Shown here one piece after another: positions 25,867 through 33,758 of a stretch of 64,000 nucleotides of DNA. The DNA is from an uncultured Treponema sp. Lineage in GTDB: Bacteria > Spirochaetota > Spirochaetia > Treponematales > Treponemataceae. The DNA is taken from assembly GCA_945877425.1 (NCBI GenBank), contig CAMCRZ010000004.1, positions 62,001 through 126,000 of the forward strand, written 5' to 3'. Position numbers and translations under genes: made by a program. Positions within the stretch are counted from its first letter, which is position 1. Each line of letters opens with the position of its first letter. The notes beneath the pieces were generated by a model. That model saw only the letters and a list, made by a program, of their open reading frames with translations, had not been told where the DNA came from and ran no database searches.

Positions 25867-27564
25867 ATGAACGAATGGTTTAAAAAAATCGTATCATCTT
25901 TAAAAGAAAAGTGGTCTAAGTGGACTGTACTGAAAAAATTGCTGGCAGTGGGCATTGCTGTTGCTGCTGTGGGTGCCGTTATCTGGCTTGTAGCAGGTTC
26001 ATCTAAAGAATCTACAATAAGACTTTTTGCCAGACCTGTAACAGATGACGCAATGCTTGCACGTATTGAAGCTCGTCTTGCTCAGGAAAACGTTCAGGTT
26101 TACATTTCTAATGACGGTTACATCAGCGTAGATAATGAAAAAATTGCAAAAAAATGGCGTGCCCAGTTGTCTGTAGAAGGACTTTTGCCTTCTGATTTTG
26201 ACGTTTATGCTATTTTCAACGATCCTTCATGGAACAGAAACGACAGGGACGATCAGGTAAAATACAAGAAATTAGTTGAAACTAAGCTTCAGGAACAGCT
26301 TTCCCAGCTTGAACACATTGACCGTGCAGTTGTAACTGTAACACTTCCGGAGGAAGCAGTTTACGCAAGTATGCAGAAGCCGGCAACCGCATCTGTAACG
26401 CTTTTTACAACCGGCAATATGGATTTGGAAAAAAATACAGTAAAAGGCATTCAGTCACTTATAGTAAAGGCAGTTGAAGGTTTAGTGCCGGAAAACGTTG
26501 TCATTTTAAACTCTACGGGAAATCAGATAAATGATTTTGAAGGAATGGCAGAAAGTGACCGTCTTTCAAATATTGAACGTACACAGAAAATCAGGCAGCG
26601 TCTTGAAGCAAAATATGCCAACGACGTAAAGGCTCAGCTTGAAACTATTTACCCTGGCCGTGTAAGTTTAGGACTTATGACTGTTGACTGGGATTTTTCT
26701 GAAGAAAAGGAAAGCGGCACCGAGCACACTGCACCTGTTATAAAACAAGATAATAAAGATACAAGTTACGACGACGGTAAAGTTGCAGAAGAAGGATTTC
26801 CAATCAGTTCTGAAACAGTAAGAAAAGAATACGTTGGCTCTTTGTATAATCCTGAAGGACCTGCAGGCGTTGACGGTCTGACTCCTCCGAATTACAGTGA
26901 TTTAAGCAATGCAATAGGCAAAACTACGGAAGAAGGAGTAAAGGTAAACAGGGTTGTAGATGTCCGCAATTATGAAAAAACCGTTACTCCAAGACCTTCC
27001 CGCATAAGTTTTTCCGTTAACATTGACGGTGTGTGGACAAAGGATTTAGACAGCAGGGGAAACATAATCTTTGAAAACAACAGGATAAAGCGCACTTACA
27101 CTCCTTTAAGTCCTGAACAGCTTAAAGCGGCTAAAGAAACTGTTGAAGGTGCATTAGGTTCCGATAAAGACAGAAACGACAATATAGTTGTAACAAACCA
27201 GATGGTTGACCATAGTGCAGAATTTGAAGCAGAAGATATGGCTGAACTTAAAAGGCAGAACCGCAACAAAGCTATTGTCCTTATACTTATAGGAATTGCA
27301 GTTGTTCTTGTTATATTTATTCTGTTCAGGATTATTACAAGAGAAATTGAAAGGCGCCGCCGTCTTAGAGAAGAAGAACTTTTGCGAAAGCAGCGTGAAG
27401 AAAGGGAGCAGGCTCTCTGGGATGCAAAGGAACAGGGCATGGAAGTTACAATGTCGGTTGAAGAGCGCAAGAGGGCAGAACTTCAGGAAAGTGCAGTTGC
27501 CATGGCAAAAGAGCATCCGGAAGATGTTGCTATGCTTATCCGTACGTGGCTTATGGAGGAATAA
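25867..27564 (+). CDS. fliF: flagellar MS-ring protein FliF
   Basis: 565 residues from the second of two adjacent ATGs; GGAGGGG ends directly before the first (25864), so 25867 has the better spacing. FliF forms the membrane ring on which the rotor and export gate assemble. Two membrane helices (~20-42 and ~465-485, VLILIGIAVVLVIFILFRII) flank the periplasmic ring domains. The C-terminal end HPEDVAMLIRTWLMEE is the FliG-binding peptide. The last codons (GGAGGA) also serve as the ribosome site of the next gene, which starts three bases after the stop. Confidence 0.97.
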   Translation: MNEWFKKIVSSLKEKWSKWTVLKKLLAVGIAVAAVGAVIWLVAGSSKESTIRLFARPVTDDAMLARIEARLAQENVQVYISNDGYISVDNEKIAKKWRAQLSVEGLLPSDFDVYAIFNDPSWNRNDRDDQVKYKKLVETKLQEQLSQLEHIDRAVVTVTLPEEAVYASMQKPATASVTLFTTGNMDLEKNTVKGIQSLIVKAVEGLVPENVVILNSTGNQINDFEGMAESDRLSNIERTQKIRQRLEAKYANDVKAQLETIYPGRVSLGLMTVDWDFSEEKESGTEHTAPVIKQDNKDTSYDDGKVAEEGFPISSETVRKEYVGSLYNPEGPAGVDGLTPPNYSDLSNAIGKTTEEGVKVNRVVDVRNYEKTVTPRPSRISFSVNIDGVWTKDLDSRGNIIFENNRIKRTYTPLSPEQLKAAKETVEGALGSDKDRNDNIVVTNQMVDHSAEFEAEDMAELKRQNRNKAIVLILIGIAVVLVIFILFRIITREIERRRRLREEELLRKQREEREQALWDAKEQGMEVTMSVEERKRAELQESAVAMAKEHPEDVAMLIRTWLMEE

Positions 27565-27567
27565 AAA

Positions 27568-27975
27568 TTGGAAAGTCAGAACAGTCAGTTTTTTACGAAA
27601 ATCTCAGGCGATATAAAAATAAACGGAAAAATAAAGGCTGCCATGCTTTTAGGGGAACTTACCAGCAGCAGTGCCGATTGCGTACTTTCATATCTTAAGC
27701 CGGAAGAAAAGCAAAAACTCAGGGACGCATTTTACAGACTTGGCACCAAAGTTGACTTTGCCCGTGAAATTGCAGTCTTGCAGCAGGCAAATAATTTTGG
27801 TGTAGCCCGTGAAATTGCGCAGCCCATTCATACAGACGAAGAAATAAAATCAATTATTGACTACGAACAGGCAAAAATAAATATTTCAACGCCAAATATG
27901 AAACCAGAACAAAAAATCAACCTTAATCCGGAAGATATTGCTAAAGTTTTAGGAACTTGGCTCAGGGAGGACTGA
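27568..27975 (+). CDS. unrecognised small flagellar protein: FliG-N-like with a FliF-like tail
   Basis: 135 residues from a TTG start, with GGAGG in the end of fliF as ribosome site. Residues 23-58 resemble the FliG N-terminal domain: 12 of 36 positions equal the neighbouring FliG, including KAA, VL and RL (KAAMLLGELTSSSADCVLSY here). The last 16 residues, NPEDIAKVLGTWLRED, match the FliF C-terminus HPEDVAMLIRTWLMEE at eight positions, and that end is the part of FliF that binds FliG. The frame is intact, sits between fliF and fliG with gaps of 3 and 1 bases, and its own end supplies the fliG ribosome site, so it is not debris. I know no named family; a role in FliF-FliG coupling is inference. 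Confidence 0.8.
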   Translation: MESQNSQFFTKISGDIKINGKIKAAMLLGELTSSSADCVLSYLKPEEKQKLRDAFYRLGTKVDFAREIAVLQQANNFGVAREIAQPIHTDEEIKSIIDYEQAKINISTPNMKPEQKINLNPEDIAKVLGTWLRED

Positions 27976-27976
27976 T

Positions 27977-29044
27977 ATGGCAGAAGAAAGTGCAGGTAAA
28001 TCAGGGAAAATTTCCGGTAAAAAGAAAGGCAGTGCTAAAGATTATAAAAGCTTGACGGGAAGACAGAAAGCTGCCATTTTTCTTGTTGCATTGGGAAGTG
28101 AAGTTTCTTCTGAAGTTTTAAAGCATTTGCGTGATGATGAAGTTGAACAGATCACTTTTGAAATTGCACGTCTTGAAACTATTGATGCAGATTTTAAAGA
28201 TCAGGTTCTGGAAGAATTCCAGGAGTTGATGCAGGCCCAGAACTTTATTACTACAGGCGGCATTGATTTCGCCCGTGAACTTCTTGAAAAATCTCTCGGT
28301 TCTCAAAAAGCAATCGACATTATCAACCGTCTTACTTCAAGTCTGCAGGTTCGTCCTTTTGACTTTATCAGGCGTACAGATCCGGCTCATTTGCTTAACT
28401 TTGTTCAGCAGGAATATCCGCAGACAATTGCACTTATTCTTGCTTACCTTGATCCTCAGAAAGCAGCCGTAATTCTGTCATCTTTGCCTACAGAAACTCA
28501 GCCTAAAGTTTCAAAGCGTCTTGCTACGATGGATCGTACTTCCCCTGATGTTTTGCGTGAAGTTGAACGTGTTCTTGAAAAAAAACTTTCTACTTTGTCC
28601 AGCGAAGACTATACTGCAGCCGGTGGTGTTGACGCCATTGTTGAAATCCTTAATAACGTTGACCGCTCTTCTGAAAAAGCAATTATTGAAACTCTTGAAG
28701 AAGAAGATCCGGAACTTGCAGAAGAAATCAAGAAGAGAATGTTCGTATTCGAAGACATTGTTATGCTTGATGACCGTGCAATCCAGAAAGTTCTCCGTGA
28801 AGTTGATACTCAGGAACTTGCAAAAGCTCTTAAGTCAGTTGATTCGGACGTTCAGGACAAGATTTTCCACAATATGTCTAAACGTGCAGCAAGTATGCTT
28901 AAAGAAGATATGGAATTTATGGGACCTGTTCGTCTTAAGGATGTTGAAGAATCTCAGCAGAAAATTGTTAGCGTAATCAGAAGACTTGAAGATTCCGGTG
29001 AAGTTGTTATTGCCCGTGGCGGTGATGAAGAAATGATTGTATAA
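27977..29044 (+). CDS. fliG: flagellar motor switch protein FliG
   Basis: 355 residues, full length. FliG joins the MS ring to the C-ring and takes torque from the stator. The N-domain (LTGRQKAAIFLVALGSEVSS), the middle domain with PQTIALILAYLDPQKAA (EHPQ-like region), and the charged C-terminal torque helix (LDDRAIQKVLREVDTQELAK) are all present. GGAGG lies six bases before the ATG within the preceding gene. About 25 extra Lys/Gly/Ser-rich residues precede the N-domain. Spirochaetes often have two FliG proteins; this is the one in the main basal-body operon. Confidence 0.97.
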   Translation: MAEESAGKSGKISGKKKGSAKDYKSLTGRQKAAIFLVALGSEVSSEVLKHLRDDEVEQITFEIARLETIDADFKDQVLEEFQELMQAQNFITTGGIDFARELLEKSLGSQKAIDIINRLTSSLQVRPFDFIRRTDPAHLLNFVQQEYPQTIALILAYLDPQKAAVILSSLPTETQPKVSKRLATMDRTSPDVLREVERVLEKKLSTLSSEDYTAAGGVDAIVEILNNVDRSSEKAIIETLEEEDPELAEEIKKRMFVFEDIVMLDDRAIQKVLREVDTQELAKALKSVDSDVQDKIFHNMSKRAASMLKEDMEFMGPVRLKDVEESQQKIVSVIRRLEDSGEVVIARGGDEEMIV

Positions 29045-29086
29045 TGCAGCTAAAAGTGCATTTTAAATTGAAGTAAAGGACGGACT

Positions 29087-30019
29087 ATGCCTCAAAGCGT
29101 TTTCAGATCAAATCAAATAAGCAATAAAGAAGGTGAAGTTTTACTAAAACTTTCCAGGGAATTCGCTGTTCCTGTTGAAGAAGAAGTGGAAGTTGTTCCT
29201 GAATATACAGGACCTACTGCCGATGATTTGCGCCGAGAAGCAGAAGAATACAAGAAAAACTGGGAAATTGAAAAGCAGAAAATGCTTGAAGAAGCTCAAT
29301 CTCAGGCAGACAAAATCGTAAAAAATGCAGAAGATACGGCTTTTGCTCAGGTAAAGAAACACACAGACCAGGCTGCCGTTATAAAAAACAATGCACAGGA
29401 AGAAGCCCAGCACATACTTGAAGAAGCAAAACTTCAGGCATCTCAGATAGTAGAAAATGCCCGTAAAGAAGAGCAGGAAATTTTTGACAAGGCAAATAAA
29501 AAAGGCATGGAGCAGGGACACGAAGCCGGCTTTGTTGAAGGAAATGCAGAAGCAAAACGTCTTGTAGAGCGTCTCCACAAAATGATTGAAGCAATTCAGG
29601 AAAAAAGGCAGGAAATTTTAGACGAAACTGAACAGCAGATTGTAAACCTTGTGCTTTTGACTACAAAAAAAGTCGTAAAAATCATGAGTGAAAATCAGAA
29701 AAGCGTTATTATTGCAAATGTTGTGCAGGCGCTTAAAAAAGTAAAGGGCAGAGGCGACGTTACGCTTAGAGTTAACCTTGCAGACGTAAAGCTTACAACT
29801 GAACACATAAATAATTTTATCCATGAAGTTGAAAATATTCAAAATATTTCCATTGTAGAAGACAGTTCTATAGAAAAAGGCGGCTGTATTGTGGAAACTG
29901 ATTTTGGCGCTATTGATGCAAGAATAAGCAGTCAGTTAAGTGAACTTGAAGCACAAATCCTTAATATTTCACCAATAAAAACCGTCAGCAAATCTGATGT
30001 TATAAATCCTGATTTGTAA
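29087..30019 (+). CDS. fliH: flagellar export regulator FliH
   Basis: 310 residues. FliH binds and restrains the FliI ATPase and docks it at the export gate. A long charged coiled coil (~50-165) runs into the glycine-repeat segment KKGMEQGHEAGFVEG, then a C-terminal V-ATPase E-subunit-like domain (~190-300, DVTLRVNLADVKL ... SSIEKGGCIVETDFG). Position between fliG and fliI supports the call. It is longer than enterobacterial FliH because of the coiled coil. AAGGA precedes the ATG. Confidence 0.93.
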   Translation: MPQSVFRSNQISNKEGEVLLKLSREFAVPVEEEVEVVPEYTGPTADDLRREAEEYKKNWEIEKQKMLEEAQSQADKIVKNAEDTAFAQVKKHTDQAAVIKNNAQEEAQHILEEAKLQASQIVENARKEEQEIFDKANKKGMEQGHEAGFVEGNAEAKRLVERLHKMIEAIQEKRQEILDETEQQIVNLVLLTTKKVVKIMSENQKSVIIANVVQALKKVKGRGDVTLRVNLADVKLTTEHINNFIHEVENIQNISIVEDSSIEKGGCIVETDFGAIDARISSQLSELEAQILNISPIKTVSKSDVINPDL

Positions 30020-30039
30020 TTTTAATTTTCAGGTGGAAA

Positions 30040-31425
30040 ATGAATTCTTTTTTTGATAAGTATATAAAAAGCATAGAACGCACTGAACCTATAAAATACA
30101 CGGGAAACGTTACAGGCGTAAAAGGCCTTATGATTGAAAGCCTTGGTCCCCGTTCTGTAGTGGGAGAAATCTGTACCATTCACATTGGAAGTTCAGGAAA
30201 AACCGTAATGGCAGAAGTTGTAGGCTTTGAAAACAAAACCGTTCATCTTATGGCTTACGATTCTACTTCCGGCATTGAAGTAGGTGATGCAGTTGTTGCA
30301 AGCGGTCATCTTCTTGAAGTTGGCGTAGGAAGTGAACTTACAGGACGTATTCTTGATGCAACAGGCAGACCTTGTGACGGCAAAGGCGACATAAACGTTG
30401 AGTGTTACTATCCGGCTATTGCAAATGCACCTGATCCTCTTAAGCGAAAGCCCATAAACAGAAGGATTACAACAGGCATCCGTTCAATCGATTCACTTAT
30501 GACAATTGGAAAAGGTCAGCGTGTGGGCATTTTTGCAGGAAGCGGCGTTGGTAAAAGTACGATTATTTCTTCAATAGCAAAACATACAGACGCAAAGTTA
30601 AGCGTTATTGCCTTGATTGGTGAGCGTGGAAGGGAAGTAAACGACTTGCTTGCTGATTTAGGTCCGGAAGGTTTAAGCCGCTCTATTTTAGTAAACGCTA
30701 CAGGAGACAAAACTCCTATTGCAAAAATCAGGGCAGCTTATGTAGCAACGGCTGTAGCAGAATATTTCCGTGACAAAGGCGAAGACGTTCTCCTTATGTT
30801 TGATACAGTTACACGTTTTGCCCATGCCCAGCGGGATGTAGGAACAAGCAACGGTGAATCACCTCAGAGACGCGGCTATCCGGCCAGCGTTTTTACTTCC
30901 ATACAGCAGCTTCTTGAAAGAACAGGCACTAACGACAAAGGCTCCATTACGGCACTTTACACTGTTCTTGTTGACGGCGGAGATTTAGACGAACCTGTTT
31001 CCGATACAGTCCGCGGTATTCTTGACGGACACATTGTTTTAAGCAGAAAACTTGCCCAGCGCCAGCATTATCCTGCAGTTGATGTAAATTCCAGTGTAAG
31101 CCGCCTTATTTCTCACGTTAACGGTCCGTGCACTTTAAAGGCAATTCAAAGAGTAAGAAGATGGATGTCTACTTACGAAGATCAGGAAGAAATGATTATG
31201 GCAGGTGTTTACCAGAAAGGTAATTCTGTGGAAGTTGACGATGCCATTGCACACCATGACGCAATAGAAGAATTTCTTTGTCAGGAAAAAGATGAATCAA
31301 GTACTGCAGCAGAAACTTTGCAGAAACTTTCTGTCTTAAGCGGAATAGAAATTCCACCGGAAGAGTATCCTGAAGAACATGCAGAAGAAGCTTCACAGGA
31401 AAACCTCCAGACTGAAAATGCTTGA
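30040..31425 (+). CDS. fliI: flagellum-specific ATPase FliI
   Basis: 461 residues. It is the hexameric ATPase of flagellar type III export, related to the F1 beta subunit. Walker A GIFAGSGVGKSTI is at about residues 165-177, followed by IGERGREVNDLLADLGPEG, Walker B-type DVLLMFDTVTRFAHAQRD and the GYPASVFTSIQQLLERTG segment. A Glu-rich ~35-residue tail is added at the C-terminus. It follows fliH by 20 bases, with a weak AGGTGG ribosome site. Confidence 0.97.
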   Translation: MNSFFDKYIKSIERTEPIKYTGNVTGVKGLMIESLGPRSVVGEICTIHIGSSGKTVMAEVVGFENKTVHLMAYDSTSGIEVGDAVVASGHLLEVGVGSELTGRILDATGRPCDGKGDINVECYYPAIANAPDPLKRKPINRRITTGIRSIDSLMTIGKGQRVGIFAGSGVGKSTIISSIAKHTDAKLSVIALIGERGREVNDLLADLGPEGLSRSILVNATGDKTPIAKIRAAYVATAVAEYFRDKGEDVLLMFDTVTRFAHAQRDVGTSNGESPQRRGYPASVFTSIQQLLERTGTNDKGSITALYTVLVDGGDLDEPVSDTVRGILDGHIVLSRKLAQRQHYPAVDVNSSVSRLISHVNGPCTLKAIQRVRRWMSTYEDQEEMIMAGVYQKGNSVEVDDAIAHHDAIEEFLCQEKDESSTAAETLQKLSVLSGIEIPPEEYPEEHAEEASQENLQTENA

Positions 31426-31443
31426 AAATAGAATGTGGTGCTT

Positions 31444-31881
31444 ATGAAAAAATTTGAATTTTCTATGGAAAAAGTTCTTGAAATGCGCCGTTTTGAACAG
31501 AAGCAGGCAGAAATTGAACTTGGAAAAGCAAATAGTGAAATAAGCCGTATTCAAAATGAATTGAAAAAAATAGCAGAAAGTCACGCTAAGGCAAATTCCG
31601 CCTGTTCTCCAGAAGCAGATATTTATTTCAGGTATAATCTTCAGAATTACGTTCTGCTCCTTGAGAAAAAAAAGGAAACTTTTCTGGAAGAATTAGTTCA
31701 GGCACAGATGGTTGCAGAAGAAAAGCGCAAAGTTGTCCAGAAAGCAATGGCAAACGTTAAAGTGCTGGAAAAACTAAGGGAAAACAAATTCATTCAGTGG
31801 AAAAAAGAAACGGAAAAATCCCAGGAAGAAGAAATAGACGACATTGTTATGAGCAAAATAAGCCTGTCCGAAAACTCTTAA
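31444..31881 (+). CDS. fliJ: flagellar export chaperone FliJ
   Basis: 145 residues from the ATG at 31444; the in-frame GTG at 31435 would add three unconserved residues. It opens KKFEFSMEKVLEMRRFEQKQ, the usual FliJ beginning, and continues as a single charged coiled coil. FliJ is the central stalk of the FliI ring. Ribosome-site match is weak. It ends the flagellar run and is followed by a possible terminator and the uridine kinase promoter. Confidence 0.88.
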   Translation: MKKFEFSMEKVLEMRRFEQKQAEIELGKANSEISRIQNELKKIAESHAKANSACSPEADIYFRYNLQNYVLLLEKKKETFLEELVQAQMVAEEKRKVVQKAMANVKVLEKLRENKFIQWKKETEKSQEEEIDDIVMSKISLSENS

Positions 31882-31898
31882 ATTTTGTTATGAGCCTT

Positions 31899-31923
31899 GA
31901 AAGCCTTAAACAAGGGCTTTTAC
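31899..31923 (+). terminator. weak terminator candidate after fliJ
   Basis: AAAGCC (31900-31905) pairs with GGCTTT (31915-31920), followed by only a short T run. It lies shortly after the fliJ stop; read-through is likely. Confidence 0.35.
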
Positions 31924-31946
31924 ATCCGGCGTCTTTTGTAAAAATT

Positions 31947-31975
31947 TTGAAATTTAAGGGAAACTGTCTTATAAT
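31947..31975 (+). promoter_or_regulatory. promoter for the uridine kinase gene
   Basis: TTGAAA (31947-31952), 17 bases, TATAAT (31970-31975). The leader of ~35 bases carries AGGAG before the ATG at 32017. Confidence 0.8.
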
Positions 31976-32016
31976 TTTACTATCATCTGCTGAAAAGCTT
32001 TTTACAGGAGTGCGCT

Positions 32017-33669
32017 ATGAGAAAAATTACCGTTACTTTTCCGGATTCAAAATCAATTCAGATTGAAAATGAAATAAGGCCTGTTACTTTATTAAATAAT
32101 TTCCCTGAAACAGACAAAAAAATAATCGCTGTAAAGGTAAACAATGAAGTATGTTCTCTGGACAGCGTTGTAGATATAGACTGTACTCTTGAGCCTGTTT
32201 ACCTTGATTCACGGGAAGGTGCTGCCATTTACAGACGGTCTTTGTGCTTTATTTTAGCGGCTGCTGCATACAGGCTTTTTCCTTCAGCCAAGCTTGTTGT
32301 AGGTCACAGTCTTGGTTACGGCTACTACTACACTTTAGACACAGGTTCTTCCCTTAAAACTGAACAGATAATTGCACTGAAAAATGAAATGGAACGCCTT
32401 GTTGAAGAAGACAAGCCTATTGAAACAAATTTCATCTCTTATTCCCAAGCCTGCACTCTTTTTCAAAACCTTAATCTTGTAGAAACAAGAAAACAGCTTA
32501 ACTACAGGTGCCCTTCCAAAGTTCAGATCAACACTCTGGACAATTTCAGTGACTTGTACTTCGGGCCTCTTGCTGCAAATACTTCCGTTATGAAAGTTTT
32601 TGATTTAATGCCTTACAGGGAAGGTTTTTTGCTAAGGTTTCCTACTCATTCCAGGCCTGATGAACTTACGCCTTTTGAAGATCAGCCTAAGCTTTTTGAA
32701 ATTTACCACCGCTACAAGGAATGGGGCAAACGGCTGAATGTTACTTCCGCCGCATCGTTGAATCAGCTTATTCATGACAGAAAAGTAAACGACTTTATAA
32801 ATATAACTGAAACTTTGCAGACAAAATGCATTTCTGACATTGCAGATCAGATTCATGAACGTGATTCTGTAAGGGTTGTACTTATTGCAGGTCCATCATC
32901 TTCGGGAAAAACTACTACAAGCAAAAAACTTGCACTTCAGCTTCAGGCGCTGGGCTACACTCCGAAAGTCATAAGCCTTGACAGTTATTACATAGGTCGT
33001 GCTGAAACTCCGAAAGACGAAAACGGCAATTACGACTATGAATGTCTTGAAGCCCTTAACATTGAAATGCTGAACAAAAACCTTATTGATATGTTTAACG
33101 GCAAGTCAGTTGAACTTCCAAGCTACGACTTTAACGAAGGTGTAAGCTATTTTAAAGGCGACACAATGACTCTTGAAAAAAATGATATTCTTGTAATGGA
33201 AGGAATTCACGGATTAAACGATAAACTTACGCCACTTGTTCCTGCTGACAAAAAGTTCAAGATATATTTAAGTGCATTAACCCAGCTTAATTTAGATGAC
33301 CACAACCGTATTCCTACAAGCGACAACCGACTTATAAGAAGAATTGTCCGGGACGCTCAGTTCAGGGGAAAAAGTGCTGCTGATACAATAGGAATGTGGG
33401 ATAACGTACAGAAAGGCGAACGGCTTCATATTTTCCCTTTCCAGAACAACGCTGATGCCATGCTGAACACTGCTTTGGATTACGAAATGTCTGTGCTTAA
33501 AGTTTATGCCGAACCTTTGCTTCATTGCGTAACTCCTATGGAAAAAGAATATTCAGAAGCAAACCGTCTCCTTAAGTTTTTAAACTGCTTTTCAACAATT
33601 CCTGCAACTCAAGTTCCGAATCAGTCTATAATAAGGGAATTTATCGGAGGCTCTGCTTTCAGATACTGA
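32017..33669 (+). CDS. udk: TGS-domain uridine kinase-like nucleoside kinase
   Basis: 550 residues. The N-terminus is a TGS domain (ITVTFPDSKSIQIENEI) followed by a module like the second additional domain of threonyl-tRNA synthetase (FPSAKLVVGHSLGYGYYY). In that module the zinc/editing HxxxH is absent: the matching stretch is RRSLCFIL. Residues ~280-550 are a P-loop kinase with GPSSSGKTTTSKKLA (~291-305), ISLDSYY, MEGIHGLND and RIVRDAQFRG, as in uridine kinase (uridine to UMP with NTP). This architecture is known from Treponema and some Firmicutes as a nucleoside kinase; the substrate is inferred. Confidence 0.88.
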   Translation: MRKITVTFPDSKSIQIENEIRPVTLLNNFPETDKKIIAVKVNNEVCSLDSVVDIDCTLEPVYLDSREGAAIYRRSLCFILAAAAYRLFPSAKLVVGHSLGYGYYYTLDTGSSLKTEQIIALKNEMERLVEEDKPIETNFISYSQACTLFQNLNLVETRKQLNYRCPSKVQINTLDNFSDLYFGPLAANTSVMKVFDLMPYREGFLLRFPTHSRPDELTPFEDQPKLFEIYHRYKEWGKRLNVTSAASLNQLIHDRKVNDFINITETLQTKCISDIADQIHERDSVRVVLIAGPSSSGKTTTSKKLALQLQALGYTPKVISLDSYYIGRAETPKDENGNYDYECLEALNIEMLNKNLIDMFNGKSVELPSYDFNEGVSYFKGDTMTLEKNDILVMEGIHGLNDKLTPLVPADKKFKIYLSALTQLNLDDHNRIPTSDNRLIRRIVRDAQFRGKSAADTIGMWDNVQKGERLHIFPFQNNADAMLNTALDYEMSVLKVYAEPLLHCVTPMEKEYSEANRLLKFLNCFSTIPATQVPNQSIIREFIGGSAFRY

Positions 33670-33702
33670 TTTTTACCTGTGCCTTTTTACCTGCCTTATA
33701 AG

Positions 33703-33731
33703 TTGAAGATTTGAAAAATTTCAGTTATAAT
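33703..33731 (+). promoter_or_regulatory. promoter for parE-parC
   Basis: TTGAAG (33703-33708), 17 bases, TATAAT (33726-33731). The start near 33738 excludes the upstream in-frame TTG at 33711 and supports the ATG at 33759. Confidence 0.75.
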
Positions 33732-33758
33732 GGGAGTCTAATTTATTGGGTGGATAAA

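Noticed and set aside
27096..27516. Antisense frames within fliF
   Set aside because: They are shadows of codon bias in fliF, with odd composition and no start signals.
27568..27975. The small gene as a broken fliG copy
   Set aside because: It is intact, has its own ribosome site, ends in a FliF-like tail that FliG lacks, and supplies the ribosome site of the real fliG.
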